Shown piece by piece: positions 1 to 8,603 of a stretch of DNA of 30,971 nucleotides. Position 1 is the stretch's first letter. The number at the start of each line of letters is the position of its first letter. The position numbers and the translations under genes were made by a program. The notes under the pieces were generated by a model. That model had not been told where the DNA came from and made no database searches. It worked only from the letters and a program-made list of their open reading frames with translations. The DNA comes from Chara braunii (Eukaryota; Streptophyta; Charophyceae; Charales; Characeae). The stretch spans positions 1,239,472 to 1,270,442 of the forward strand of contig BFEA01000003.1 in NCBI GenBank assembly GCA_003427395.1, read 5' to 3'.

Positions 1-190
1 GCAGATGCAGATCCCAGGGCTTGATCCCTAGACCTTACCACTCCCGTGTACAGGATCGAGGTCGAGTTGACCTCTGTGTGTTTGAACCCGTGACCTGTGT
101 TTTAGTAGTTTGTTGCTTGTCGTAGGTCTGTGTAGCTGTAGGGGTTCGATCTGTAGATCTGTTGACTAGGGGTCATAGTTGTGTAGAGGC
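1..190. other. No gene recognised at left edge
   Basis: I see no sustained reading frame and no recognisable repeat family here. The sequence is unique-looking and borders a short tandem repeat. Confidence 0.5.
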
Positions 191-280
191 CGTAGCTGTA
201 GCAATCCTGAAAGGTAAAGGTCGTAGCTGCTACAGTCCTGAAAGGTCAGGGTCGTAGCTGCTACAGTCTCAAAAGGCCAA
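191..280. repeat. Short tandem repeat, about 31-bp unit, three copies
   Basis: The core CGTAGCTGCTACAG followed by TCCTGAAAGGTCAGGG recurs at 191, 222 and 252. The first unit reads GTAGC where the others read CTAC, and the third is diverged at its end. The core is itself a small palindrome (GTAGCTGCTAC). No function is apparent. Confidence 0.75.
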
Positions 281-646
281 GTCCACAGACTTCCGGAAGG
301 TCCGGAAGTGGCCTTTCAAGTGTTTTCTCACGTCATTCACAGCAGACCAGATGCAAATGGGCAAGTGGTGAGTCCAACTTCGCTTAGTCAGCAGTACCCA
401 GCCCCAGTCTCACTTTGTACAGTCAGCAAGTACCATTAGGGAATATGTCCACCATGGGCCCGGTGGAAAAGAGCAGACCAGTGACTTACAGAAGTATAAA
501 TCAAGAGGGAGCGTCCAGCCATTCATTCATTCCTGCCATTCATTCCTGCGTGAGCCATGCGGAAGCGCTGCCCTAGCGTCTTGTGCGAGGTGGTCTGCAG
601 ATGCCCTAGGACGAAGTGGGCCGAAGGAAGATAGAGTATCCATAGT
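281..646. other. No gene; isolated TATA-like motif
   Basis: A palindromic stretch built on ACTTCCGGAAGG lies near 290-312. A TATA-like TATAAATCA occurs at about 493. Only short frames follow it, so a promoter cannot be asserted. Confidence 0.35.
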
Positions 647-755
647 TACCGTCTTCCCCCGAACACAACGCACCCTCATTTTGGCTGAATCTGGCCGGAA
701 ATATATCTTGTATACATTCATTTTTAGGGTGCGTTATGTTCGGGGGAAGACGGTA
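647..755. mobile_element. Foldback (MITE-like) element, family A copy 1
   Basis: The left arm TACCGTCTTCCCCCGAA continues into CACAACGCACCCT. Its inverted counterpart ends the element (AGGGTGCGTTATGTTC, then GGGGGAAGACGGTA). The whole can fold into one hairpin of about 109 bp. The same ends recur at about 3853, 4329, 13646, 17261 and 21491. It encodes no protein, so it would be non-autonomous if it is a transposon. Confidence 0.8.
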
Positions 756-1004
756 GTAGGGGTTAGGCGGCCATAGCCGCTGTAGCTTAGAGGCAGAGTT
801 CAGTGTGTGTGTGTTAGTGGTAGAAGGTATGTGCATGGGATATTCAGGGTGATCCAGAGACGAGTACTTGTGAACAGTGTGTGGACACAGTGACGAACGA
901 AGGATGTGTGTGAGCGCTCAGGCGCCATAGCCAGATGGAAGCAAGTTTGTAACGGTTCTGTGTTCTCGGCTTGATTATCTCTGAGTTTTTGTGTGGGCAC
1001 ACAG

Positions 1005-1121
1005 CGCAAAAGTGAGTTGTCATCTCCAAGTGAAGAAGAACGCGATTCTGATTGCAGGTCAGAAAAAGATGGCAAAATTTTTAAGTCTTCGATAGGAAAT
1101 CTGAAAGATCACACTGAGACG
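1005..1121 (+). CDS. Possible internal exon (39 codons), tentative
   Basis: A 117-base segment is bounded by an acceptor-like T-rich stretch ending CACACAG and a donor-like GAGACG|GTAAGG. It is open in one frame and is exactly 39 codons, phase 0 at both ends. The translation is hydrophilic and serine/acid-rich (it begins RKSELSSPSEEERDSD), unlike the low-complexity translations around it, and resembles a disordered segment of a nuclear protein. No neighbouring exon can be linked to it, so it may be chance or a decayed fragment. Transcript reads joining 1004/1005 or 1121/1122 would decide. Confidence 0.25.
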
Positions 1122-1673
1122 GTAAGGGGGGGGAAGAGAATGAACTTGCAATTGCGGCTTTTTTTTTTTTTTTACGATTGCTAAACCACTATAGAGTCTA
1201 GATGCTATGTTTCCACAAATGGATTGAAAAGTAGGTCCCAATACAGATGCACTGCCATAGAAACAGCTCCGAGTCAGTGGGCCCTACAGGGTAACAGTCG
1301 CTCTCACTTGATAGGGACAGTAGAGGGCAGAGTCCGCACTATCATCGTAATCTCTGTGTTGGATTGAACAGTGGTGGTGGTTTGGGTTGGGGCCGGAGGA
1401 AGGATGACAGGAGGGTATTGAAAAAAAAAAAAAAAAAAGGAAAGGATGACAGGAGGGTAATGGTCGGGCTGTCGGTCGGTCTCTCTCACTGGTTCAGATT
1501 CTGAGCCATAGGAAATCACTGAGACAGCCAGTATGCCCCGGCGGTCCGTCTCTGGACGGCAGTAGTGACCGGGAACTGACAAAATGCACCTCGCGGCCTG
1601 AGTCATGCAGATATGGAATGAGTGGGTGTATCTTTGCGGAAAGGGGGGGGAGTAATAAAAGCCTCCGCCTGTA

Positions 1674-1675
<2 letters not shown>
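1122..1675. other. No gene; A/T homopolymers
   Basis: The stretch contains a T run near 1158-1173 and an A run near 1421-1438, the latter between two copies of AGGATGACAGGAGGGTA (about 1402 and 1443). These copies look like a short target-site or slippage duplication around an A-tailed insertion. No credible coding sequence is seen. Confidence 0.5.
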
Positions 1676-1708
<33 letters not shown>

Positions 1709-1766
1709 GGGGGGGTTTGGGTGTTTTTTTTTGTTTTTTTTATAATTTTTTTTTTTTTATGGTGCG

Positions 1767-1797
<31 letters not shown>
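1676..1797 (-). repeat. Long poly(T)-rich tract (A-tail of the U6 pseudogene)
   Basis: A run of about 32 T (1676-1707) is followed by interrupted T runs up to 1797. Read on the minus strand this is an A-rich tail directly after the 3' end of the U6-like sequence, as expected after reverse transcription of a polyadenylated small RNA. Confidence 0.7.
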
Positions 1798-1798
<1 letters not shown>

Positions 1799-1895
1799 CG
1801 ACCGTTTCTCGTCTTATGAGAGTCATCCTTGTGCAGGGGCCATTCTAATCTTCTCTGTATCGTTCCAATTTTAACGGATCTTCCAAAGGACTGAC
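1798..1895 (-). pseudogene. U6: U6 spliceosomal snRNA pseudogene
   Basis: On the minus strand the sequence follows U6 snRNA almost end to end. It includes AAAATTGGAACGATACAGAG, the ACAGAGA box, the GAAGATTAG stretch, GGCCCCTG, CAAGGATGA and the 3' CGAGAAA segment. Departures from the highly conserved U6 sequence are TTAGAATGG for TTAGCATGG, a GCACAAGG variant, a disrupted 5' stem and a changed 3' stem region. No TATA box or plant-type upstream element is evident in the 60 bases before it. The 3' end runs into a long A tail instead of a terminator of a few T residues. Together these indicate a retroposed, non-functional copy. U6 is conserved across eukaryotes, so this supports a nuclear eukaryotic origin but not a lineage. 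Confidence 0.88.
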
Positions 1896-2029
1896 AGTGT
1901 ACTTCGGTTTTTCTTGTTTGGGGAAGTTCCTCTGTAGTTTCATATTAGTGTTTCCCAAAATGGCTCTGTAGTCTCACTGGTGTGCTCAAGTGGCTCTGTA
2001 ATCTCACTTCTCTGCTCAAGTGGCAACGA

Positions 2030-3180
2030 GGAGTTTTAGGGTTACCTGTACCCAACCTAACTGCACCCTCTTTGGAAACCAACCACCCATACCCACTGTA
2101 TACCTGGCCCATCTCTACCTGCTCCAAAAGAAAAAGGCGTGTACCCATACCTGCCTTACCTGAAGCTCTTCAAAGTTGTGACTACCCATACCTGCCCATG
2201 GACTTTCTTTTTTCAAAACCACTCATGGCCACCTGAACCCAAACTGTTTGTTAACGACCCGAACCCTACAGAGCCCAGGTTTTCTTTACCCATACCCACC
2301 CACAATTGTATGCACCAGCCGCGCCCGTCTCCTGAGTCCTGACGCCTTCTTCGGCTGCCGATCACACCTGCAACGCCCTCCTGCTGGGTCACACCTGCCA
2401 TGCCGGTCATGGAAGCTATGGAGGATGGACGATTACGGGCGGCGAGGAGGACAACGGGTGGGGACGTGAACGGAAGGCGGAGACTCCGGAGAGTAGTGGC
2501 AACAGGGAATGGTAAGGGGCGGGGGGCAATGGTCCTTGCTTCCACTACTCACAAAATGTTGAAAATGAGAAAGAATCTTCTGCTGGAACATTGGAAGATA
2601 TACTGTCTTTTTGTTTTCTTCTTCGCGTTTTGTGAATAGTGGACCGAGGCCCACTCGAAAGGCCCAACTCGAAGTCGGGAAACTTTTGGACTTTCAACAA
2701 TGCAGCGGCCCGGTGGCAGGGGGGAATTTTATTTTTTGGCTGTTTGGGACTTTCGATGTGGCAGCGGGAGAAAACAATTTGGGCCTAGAACTTGTGGTGG
2801 TGGGAGAAGGGGGCAGAGGGAGGGGGGTTGCTGGGTTGGGGGGTTGGAATGGGTAGGTACCAGGTATTCCACGGTTACCGATAGGAACCTCTACCTGCCC
2901 GTACCCATACCAGTATTTTTTGTTGCCACCCGTACCTGCCATACCTGCTCTATTTATCTTTGGCCGCCCATACCAGGGTCACCCCCCTCCTCCTGCGCCT
3001 ACCTGCCCCTACCTGCCCATGATCTCCATAAGGGCAACTGTGCCCGTCCTAACAACGGCCACTATTTTTTTTTGCCTTCCCATACCCAACTCCCCCTTAG
3101 GAAGGGGTACCCAGCCCCACCCGTAACCTGGCGGTTACAGTTGGGTACGGTCGGGTACGGGCAACAGTTACCTGTTTGCC
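2030..3180. repeat. Degenerate ACC-rich short-repeat region (TACCC/TACCTG motifs)
   Basis: Variants of TACCCATACCTGCC recur dozens of times on the plus strand, for example around 2046, 2088, 2145, 2190, 2290, 2895, 2930 and 3000. The region is strongly strand-biased and has few stop codons in several frames, producing long but repetitive translations. A B-family foldback element (2533-2651) is embedded. I interpret it as an old, diverged minisatellite rather than a gene. Confidence 0.6.
2533..2651. mobile_element. Foldback element, family B copy 1
   Basis: The arms CCTTGCTTCCACTACTCAC and GTGAATAGTGGACCGAGGCC are imperfect inverted repeats about 119 bp apart. The interior carries the family B signature in inverse orientation (GAATCTTCTGCTGGAACAT). 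No clear target duplication is seen. Confidence 0.7.
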
Positions 3181-3852
3181 CTCTCTGCTCTTTAGTTTCA
3201 CCTTTTCACTTTTTGCTCAAATGCCTCTGCCAGAATGCACATGGCAGACAACGTCTTGCTACAGATTGGGGTTGGCCATCTGCAGGTCTAGATGCACATC
3301 GAGAAAGGCAATTTGGGAATGAAGGCCAAGTACCAAGGTGTTCTTTGAAGAACCTCTTAAGAAGTCCTAAGAGAGGGGAAAGGGGGGGTGTTAATTGCTC
3401 TGATGTGCTTGTGGTTTTGCTTAGTGGATGTGTAATATGCTTCGTGCCCCCACGTGCAAGCCGGTACGCTCCTAATGGTTGGTCTTATGGTACATGGGAC
3501 CCTGGGACTTGGAACTGGGACTGGGACTCTGAGATGTGTGAAATCCTCTCATGTGTATTGTTCAGCCACAGGGGGCGGTATATCATTCAGGTATTCATCT
3601 CTCTCCATTCAGACTCCTGGCACTGGCTCGACTTTCCAAGACGATTCCCTGTTCCAGCGGTTTTACCCCATGGGCCCATGGAAGGGAGTTCCCCCCCCCC
3701 CTTGATATACTCAGTCCCTGATGCTGCGTGTTTCACCTATGAAGTGTAGTCGGCCGAGGCTGCCAATCAGTGGTGCCTCCTCTCCTATGCACACGTTTGA
3801 ATTGGGCTTGTGGTTCGGGAACCTTCTTCTCACTCTGTATCAGCATTAGGAT
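3181..3852. other. No gene recognised
   Basis: One frame stays open from 2700 to 3749, but it runs through the ACC-rich repeat, does not look protein-like and shares no recognisable motif. Short imperfect repeats of GGGACTGGGAC occur near 3500-3530. Confidence 0.45.
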
Positions 3853-3961
3853 TACTGTCTTCTCCGTAATAGAATGTACGGTCGTTATCGCTGTATCTAG
3901 ACTGAAAGTTGCCCAAAATACAGGCATAATGACCGTACGTTCTATTTGGGGGAGGATGGTA
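3853..3961. mobile_element. Foldback element, family A copy 2
   Basis: Inverted arms (TACTGTCTTCTCCGTAATAG and its counterpart ending GGAGGATGGTA) surround the family core ATGTACGGTCGTTATCGCTG. The opposite arm carries ATAATGACCGTACGTTCTAT. The element is 109 bp and more diverged than copy 3. Confidence 0.75.
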
Positions 3962-4010
3962 GTACTATGTTTCTGATTGCCCATGATCACTTCTTCTTCT
4001 TCAGTGCATT

Positions 4011-4174
4011 CCCCTCGCTCCACTACTCGCCAGATGTATGGCGGTGTATCTTTCAATGTTCCAGCGGAAGATTCATTCTCATTTTGCGCCAGATGTATGG
4101 TGGTGTATCTTTCCATGTTCCAGTGGAAGATTCATTCTCATTTTGCGCATTTGGCGAGTAGTAGAGCGAGGCCC
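4011..4174. mobile_element. Foldback element, family B copy 2, with internal 59-bp duplication
   Basis: The ends CCCCTCGCTCCACTACTCGC and GCGAGTAGTAGAGCGAGGCC are inverted repeats. Between them a 59-bp segment starting GCCAGATGTATGG occurs twice (4029 and 4088) with a few differences. It carries the family B interior TTCCAGCGGAAGATTCATTC. The duplication explains why this copy is longer than its relatives. Confidence 0.8.
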
Positions 4175-4198
4175 CTGCTTCACTGCAAGGAAGATATA

Positions 4199-4325
4199 GG
4201 GTGTCGCTCCGCTACTCTCAGCATGCGCAATAGACGAAAAATATTATGATGAATCCCTCAGTGTCCTCGCAGAAGATAGCATTCTTATTTTCCTCATCCT
4301 CTGCGTGAGTGGTGCAGCGACGCCC
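4199..4325. mobile_element. Foldback element, family B copy 3, with ATA target duplication
   Basis: The ends GGGTGTCGCTCCGCTACTC and GAGTGGTGCAGCGACGCCC are inverted repeats. The element is 127 bp and is flanked by ATA on both sides (4196-4198 and 4326-4328), a 3-bp target-site duplication. Family A copy 3 starts directly after the right ATA. Confidence 0.8.
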
Positions 4326-4328
4326 ATA

Positions 4329-4449
4329 CTACCTTCTTCCCCCGAATACAATGTACGCATTGTACGGTCATTATAGCTGTATTTGGGGTATCTTTCAGTC
4401 TAAATACCAGCTATAATGACCGTACGTTGTATTCGGGGGAAGAAGGTAG
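4329..4449. mobile_element. Foldback element, family A copy 3 (best preserved)
   Basis: The arms are near perfect: CTACCTTCTTCCCCCGAATA on the left and its exact inverse on the right, continuing through ACGTACGGTCATTATAGCTG. The left arm carries a small local duplication of CATTGTACG. An RNA copy would form a hairpin of about 50 paired positions with a short loop centred on CTTTCAGTC. Confidence 0.88.
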
Positions 4450-4517
4450 CAGGTCACGGACTGGAATGCCGGTTCCTAGCCCCCCGGGCCAAGTCTGGTG
4501 TTGAGTTTCCTCAACAC

Positions 4518-4612
4518 CTGAATCTTGACGTGTTTGTGGAGATGTACAGACTGAATCTTGACGTGTTTGTGGAGATGTACAGACTGAATCTTGACGTGTT
4601 TGTGGAGATGTA
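4518..4612. repeat. Tandem repeat, 33-bp unit, three copies
   Basis: Units beginning CTGAATCTTGACGTGTTTGT start at 4518, 4551 and 4584. The unit resembles the left arm of the foldback element at 13506-13646 (CTGAATTTGGACGGGTTTGT), so a piece of that element has been amplified. The array breaks at a single N (4613), followed by a run of T. Confidence 0.85.
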
Positions 4613-4727
4613 NTTTTTTTTTTTTTTTTTTCGGTTGGTAACTCGGTGCTTTTGCCTCGGCGTACTCACGGATGATGTCTGTCACAGCCAGGCTCTGTGA
4701 GCAGTGCATGTCATTGATCTTGTCAGC

Positions 4728-4826
4728 AAAATGGGCTGGTCGTCAGAGCTTGTCAGATGTCAGACCTGCAAAATCAGAGTCACAGGTGCTTGGTGTTGAG
4801 CCCTTGCATGCGCATTCTGCCCCCCC
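4728..4826. repeat. Dispersed repeat H, copy 1
   Basis: The segment reading TGTCAGATGTCAGACCTGCA through TTGAGCCCTTGCATG and GCATTCTGCCC has a related copy at about 6842-6930. It also shares its first half with the upstream part of the composite SINEs at 4868 and 6296. It is probably a SINE fragment. A C run and (CT)n follow at 4820-4853. Confidence 0.6.
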
Positions 4827-4867
4827 CCCCCCTCCCTCTCTCTCTCTCTCTCCCCCGGGCTGTCCAT

Positions 4868-5093
4868 CAGGTTGTAATCAATCTGCCCTTGCCTTTTGGC
4901 GTGAGAGGAATCCTTTGCAGGACTGTCACAGCTTGTCAGCTGTGACACCCGCAAAACTCAAAGTGCAGAGGAGCAAACCTACACAAGTATGGAAGGGAAG
5001 AGGAAAAGGAAACCAACTCGTCTAGCTCAGTTGGTACACCGATGAACTGTTTAAATACAGTCCTGAGTTTGAATCCGGATGGAATCAGAGGAG
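4868..5093 (+). mobile_element. tRNA-derived composite SINE, copy 1 (3' end interrupted)
   Basis: The last 75 bases contain a pol III-type A box (TCTAGCTCAGTTGG, 5021-5034) and a B-box-like GAGTTTGAATCC about 35 bases on. The preceding 145 bases align along their length with 6300-6432, so both copies share the same two-part structure. The copy stops at GGAGTAA, where the 614-bp element C1 is inserted; the body and A tail seen in copy 2 are missing. It is not a functional tRNA gene, because it lacks a convincing acceptor stem. Confidence 0.78.
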
Positions 5094-5096
5094 TAA

Positions 5097-5710
5097 GGCC
5101 TGGACCCCACAAGAACAAAATTGTGGAAAAGACATGGAAAAGGCGGTCTGGAAATACTTTTCGGAGACTCCATTGGACAAAAGAGGCCGTTTGAAAAACC
5201 GATTTTTGGAAGTGCGAGCGGTTCTCCAGGGCCCCACCGCCTGGAAAACACACTCTGGAAAACTGCACTTTTGCGTTTTCACATGACTTTCCGGTTGGAA
5301 AACTGACACGGGAGGACTTTCCGCCGGAATTTTGTGCCATTTCCAGAGGTTAGGGTGGGTGGGGGGAGGCATGTACTTGGTTGGAAACTCCTCGCCAAAC
5401 TGCTGCTCCATCGATGGTCCGAGTTGGACGTCCCGTGGCTCAATGGCGACGGACACAGACATGGTCTTGTCACCCGCCACCCAGGACCGGACATGCGAAA
5501 CAGGTGCGCTGCCCTTCAAACGGACATCCGCGACCGTGTACTGGTCCCTTGAGTTCCGGCCGTTCCGAGCTCGGAGAAACTGCCTTTTCCATCCTCTGCG
5601 GTGGGGTCCCGTCTTTCCGCACGCGAACTCTTACAACCCCCCTTCTATGGAAATTCCCAAAATCAATACCCTTTGGCCTTTTCCAACACTTTTCCTGTGG
5701 GGTCCAGGCC
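5097..5710. mobile_element. Family C inverted-repeat DNA element C1, 614 bp
   Basis: Terminal inverted repeats GGCCTGGACCCCACA and TGTGGGGTCCAGGCC are perfect, and both ends are flanked by TAA (5094-5096, 5711-5713). The interior is rich in GGAAAA/TTTTCC motifs and contains CTTCAAACGGACATCCGCGA, also present inverted in C3 at about 19180. C1 and C3 have identical length (614 bp). A TNA-type 3-bp duplication and GGCC-starting ends recall Tourist/PIF-Harbinger MITEs, which I offer as a likely class. The longest internal frames are open in several phases but match no transposase I know, so the element appears non-autonomous. Confidence 0.85.
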
Positions 5711-5713
5711 TAA

Positions 5714-6283
5714 GAGGTGGACCCCACCGCCCAAAGTCTGGAAAAGGCAGTTTCCGTGGTAAAGCGACGCGGAAGTCCTGGAAGGTTTCAGAAAAGAAAA
5801 GATGGGACCCCACCGACTTGCCTCTTTTCCAGACTTTTGGAAGAGTTCTTCCAGACTTTCGGACCAGTTTGGCTGTTTTGTCCACCGTCGAAGCCCGGGT
5901 AGGCCGTGGTGGACCTGCGGGGTGGCCGCTGACGGGTCGTGGGTGGCATTGCGTGGCCGTCCGACCTTCGGCTGGGTAGCACCGTGCGGACACAAAATGG
6001 ACCTGCGCGATCTTCCAAGTCTGGAAGACGTAGGGGGATGCCCCCCCCTACCCCTCGTGTTTGCCACAAAATTTCGGCGAGGCTGATGTGGATCGGCCGT
6101 TTTCCGCGCGGAAAAGGACTTGGAAACTCGCTCCTCTCTTTTCCAGGCGCCACTTTTCCGGGCAGTGGGGTCTGGGAAATACAAAAAAAAGGACTTCCAG
6201 ACACTTTTCCAGAGGCTGTTGGGTCCGAGAGAACACCCCGGCGGAAGAGTTCTTCCGAGATTTTCCCCTGTGGGGTCCACCTC
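5714..6283. mobile_element. Family C-related element C2, 570 bp
   Basis: The ends GAGGTGGACCCCAC and GTGGGGTCCACCTC are inverted repeats sharing the TGGACCCCAC core with C1. It abuts the TAA that follows C1. The interior has the same style of TTTTCC/GGAAAA motifs and a C-rich stretch at 6038-6050 comparable to that in C3, in the same orientation as C3. The flanks are TAA on the left and TAT on the right, so no exact target duplication remains. Confidence 0.75.
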
Positions 6284-6295
6284 TATGAGTATCTC

Positions 6296-6635
6296 TGAAT
6301 AGTCAATCTGCCCTTCCCTTGAGACAATCCTTTGCAGTAATGTCAGAACTTGTCAGCTGTCAGACCTGTAGAATTCAGGATGCAGATGAGCAAATCTTCA
6401 GAAGGATGGGAAGAGGAAAATGAAACCAACTGGCCTAGTAGCTCAGTTGGCACACCCATGAACTGTTGAAATACAGACCGGAGTTCGAACCCAGATGGAA
6501 TCAGAGGAGTAAAAGTAATCAGAGTAAAAGTAACTTTGAGATTCACCTGCGGTCAATCAGTTCAGTTGAAAGATGACATCGCATGGCTGTCATCATCCTT
6601 TGAAAAAAAAAGAATAAAAGAAAGAGGAGGAAAAG
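6296..6635 (+). mobile_element. tRNA-derived composite SINE, copy 2 (complete)
   Basis: An upstream segment (6300-6432) is followed by a tRNA-like region with A box TAGCTCAGTTGG (6439-6450) and B box GAGTTCGAACCC (6481-6492). A body with CGGTCAATCAGTTCAGTT and an A-rich tail (6603-6633) follow. The body and tRNA part match the minus-strand copies at 21654-21825 and, in part, 15749-15885. This is the standard plan of a tRNA-derived SINE mobilised by a LINE. Confidence 0.85.
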
Positions 6636-6639
6636 GAAG

Positions 6640-7193
6640 CCCTACAGGTTGGATTGGGCAAGTTGTTTTTTGGTCCTGGGGCCTTCCACGAGTATTCTTC
6701 TCGTCTATCATGGTTATCTGTCATGTCGGAGCACCCCCGCCACGTGGTAGTCATTTTTTTTTCTTTTTTGACATTTTTTTGTTTGTTTTGAATGGTGGTC
6801 GATTTGCGCTTGTCTGCTCTCTCGAGAGTATCTTTCTTAAGAATGTGAGAGGCTGTTAGCTGTCAGGCTCTGTAGATTGATAGTCCAGAGGTGCCCGGTC
6901 TTGAGGCCTTGCATGAGCATTCTGCCCGAGTATCAGTCATCTTGTGTGTGCGCCACGTGGTAGCCAATCTACCCTGGTCCGTTTTTTTTCTCAACCCTCC
7001 AAAGGAAACAGGTCCGGCGAGAGTAGCCTAATTTGAAGCTTACCCAGTGACACCGTGCACCTGCAGAAGCGGAGGCCCCACCGGCGTAGGGGAGGGTTTT
7101 GATTCCTGGATTTGTTTTTGGCTAGTGTTTTTTCCTTTCGTTGATTCTTTTTGGGGTACTTATATATCAGGTTATCGAGGAATCTTGAACGCA
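6640..7193. repeat. Repeat H copy 2 (about 6842-6930) in otherwise featureless DNA
   Basis: The H repeat recurs here as CTGTTAGCTGTCAGGCTCTG through TTGAGGCCTTGCATGAGCAT. The remainder is T-rich and has no gene I can support. Confidence 0.5.
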
Positions 7194-7281
7194 TGTCCCA
7201 GATCTTTAAAAAAGAAAAAAGAAAAAAGAGAGGAGTATGTCCCGGATCTTTAAAAAAGAAAAAGAAAAAAAAGAGAGGAGT
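7194..7281. repeat. Tandem duplication, 44-bp unit
   Basis: Two units starting TGTCCCAGATCTTT and TGTCCCGGATCTTT (7194, 7238) are each followed by an A/G-rich tail ending GAGAGGAGT. Confidence 0.85.
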
Positions 7282-7321
7282 CCGATCTCGCCGGCCATTC
7301 TTTAACGTATAGGTTCGAGGG

Positions 7322-7323
<2 letters not shown>

Positions 7324-7396
<73 letters not shown>
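7324..7396. repeat. (AC)n microsatellite, about 36 repeats
   Basis: An uninterrupted dinucleotide run. It produces spurious Val-Cys polymers in frame translations on the minus strand. Confidence 0.98.
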
Positions 7397-7397
<1 letters not shown>

Positions 7398-7490
7398 CGA
7401 GACGTGTACACACACACAACGAACAGAACGAAATATAAGGTGCAGTTGTGCTGTAAGGCAAATGAGCAAGCACGGCGCATCTCATGCTCA

Positions 7491-7628
7491 AGCACATAGA
7501 CAGACGTGGCGGGTCCTAGCACCATTCAGAAGACAGCGGTGAAACTGCCGTTTTGTCAAAGCACATAGACAGACGTGGTGGGCCTAGCACCTTTCAGAAG
7601 ACAGCGGTGAAACTGCCGTTTTGTCAAA
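7491..7628. repeat. Tandem duplication, 68-69-bp unit
   Basis: Two copies begin AGCACATAGACAGACGTGG at 7491 and 7560 and end in GCCGTTTTGTCAA. They differ by a few bases, including one deletion. Confidence 0.9.
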
Positions 7629-8327
7629 GTGATACATTTATCCGAAAAACAAAACATCATAATGCACAGGACAACAAAAAAAAAAAGAAAAAGAAAAGGG
7701 CACAAAGGTACAAACACAAAACGATCATATAAAATGTGAGGCTGTACTAGTGAGGAGGGCACACTGTGCCAAAACATAAAGAATTGAAATGCCACAAGTG
7801 CACTCCAGCATCAACCTTCTGCCTCGTCCGCTCAGGCATTCAAAATATATCACCTATAACTTGATAGAAGATTACGAGGTAAGAAATTTTCATTTTTGGA
7901 TCTATGCATCAAGGGCGAAAACGGGTTGTTCTGGTGACAATTTGCAACACACACACACAAGAGTGCCGCTCTGCGGCAGATGGGTGTGTGGGCACTTGGT
8001 GCATAGCCACACAAACGCGGCCAACCTTGCATCTTCTACTATACTGTCTATCTATCTATGTTTTATGGATGTTTTGTAATTATTCATGGAGGGAATGAGA
8101 GAGCGAGTTTGGGGCTTTTAAAACACACACACACGCACACACGCACACACACAACCTCCTGACGAGTCGGTGAAAGTAGAGCAAAATAGTCTGGCACGGT
8201 CATGCTTTTCTTTGTGGAGCTGTGTATAGCGAATATGACGACACGTGGACCTTCTCCCTCCCCTTCCCCTCCCCCTTCTCCCTCCTCCTTCTCCCCCCCC
8301 CCCTTCTCTCCCTTCTCTCCCTCTCCC
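7629..8327. other. No gene; short microsatellites
   Basis: The stretch holds an A-rich run (7675-7698), an interrupted (CA)n (8123-8152) and a C/T-rich tract (8250-8325). An ATG frame (7789-7878) ends at a donor-like GAG|GTAAGA, but nothing else supports an exon. Confidence 0.45.
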
Positions 8328-8603
8328 ACTCATCTCCGACGAAATAGTCGGACAAAAAGTCTCACACATGCACTCATCTCCTTCCCCTCCCCCTTCTCCC
8401 TCCTCCCTCCTCTCTACCATTAAATGCATAGGATTGAGCATCATCAAGAGAACAGACAAAGTATCACTCATCTCCGACAAAATAGTCGGACAAAAAGTCC
8501 CACACATGCACTCATCTCCCTCCCCTTCCCCTCCCCCTTCTCNCTCCTCCCTCCTCTCTACCATTAAATGCATAGGATTTTGCATCATCAAGAGAACAGA
8601 CGA
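8328..8603. repeat. Tandem duplication, 138-bp unit, with an unresolved base
   Basis: Copies starting ACTCATCTCCGAC at 8328 and 8466 each contain a small stem-forming motif (CCGAC...GTCGG), a C/T-rich tract and the end ACCATTAAATGCATAGGATT. A single N (8543) lies in the C/T tract of the second copy, which may reflect an uncertain assembly join. Confidence 0.88.

Noticed and set aside
2700-3749. 349-codon open frame on the plus strand
   Set aside because: It runs through the ACC-rich repeat and a C run, its translation is compositionally odd with no motif, and openness is explained by the repeat lacking stop triplets.
5332-5979. 215-codon frame spanning C1 and C2
   Set aside because: It crosses the boundary between two elements and has no recognisable transposase motif; the corresponding part of C3 shows no shared long frame.
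7789-7878. 30-codon ATG frame ending at GAG|GTAAGA
   Set aside because: Only one splice-like signal and a short frame; no partner exon and no motif.
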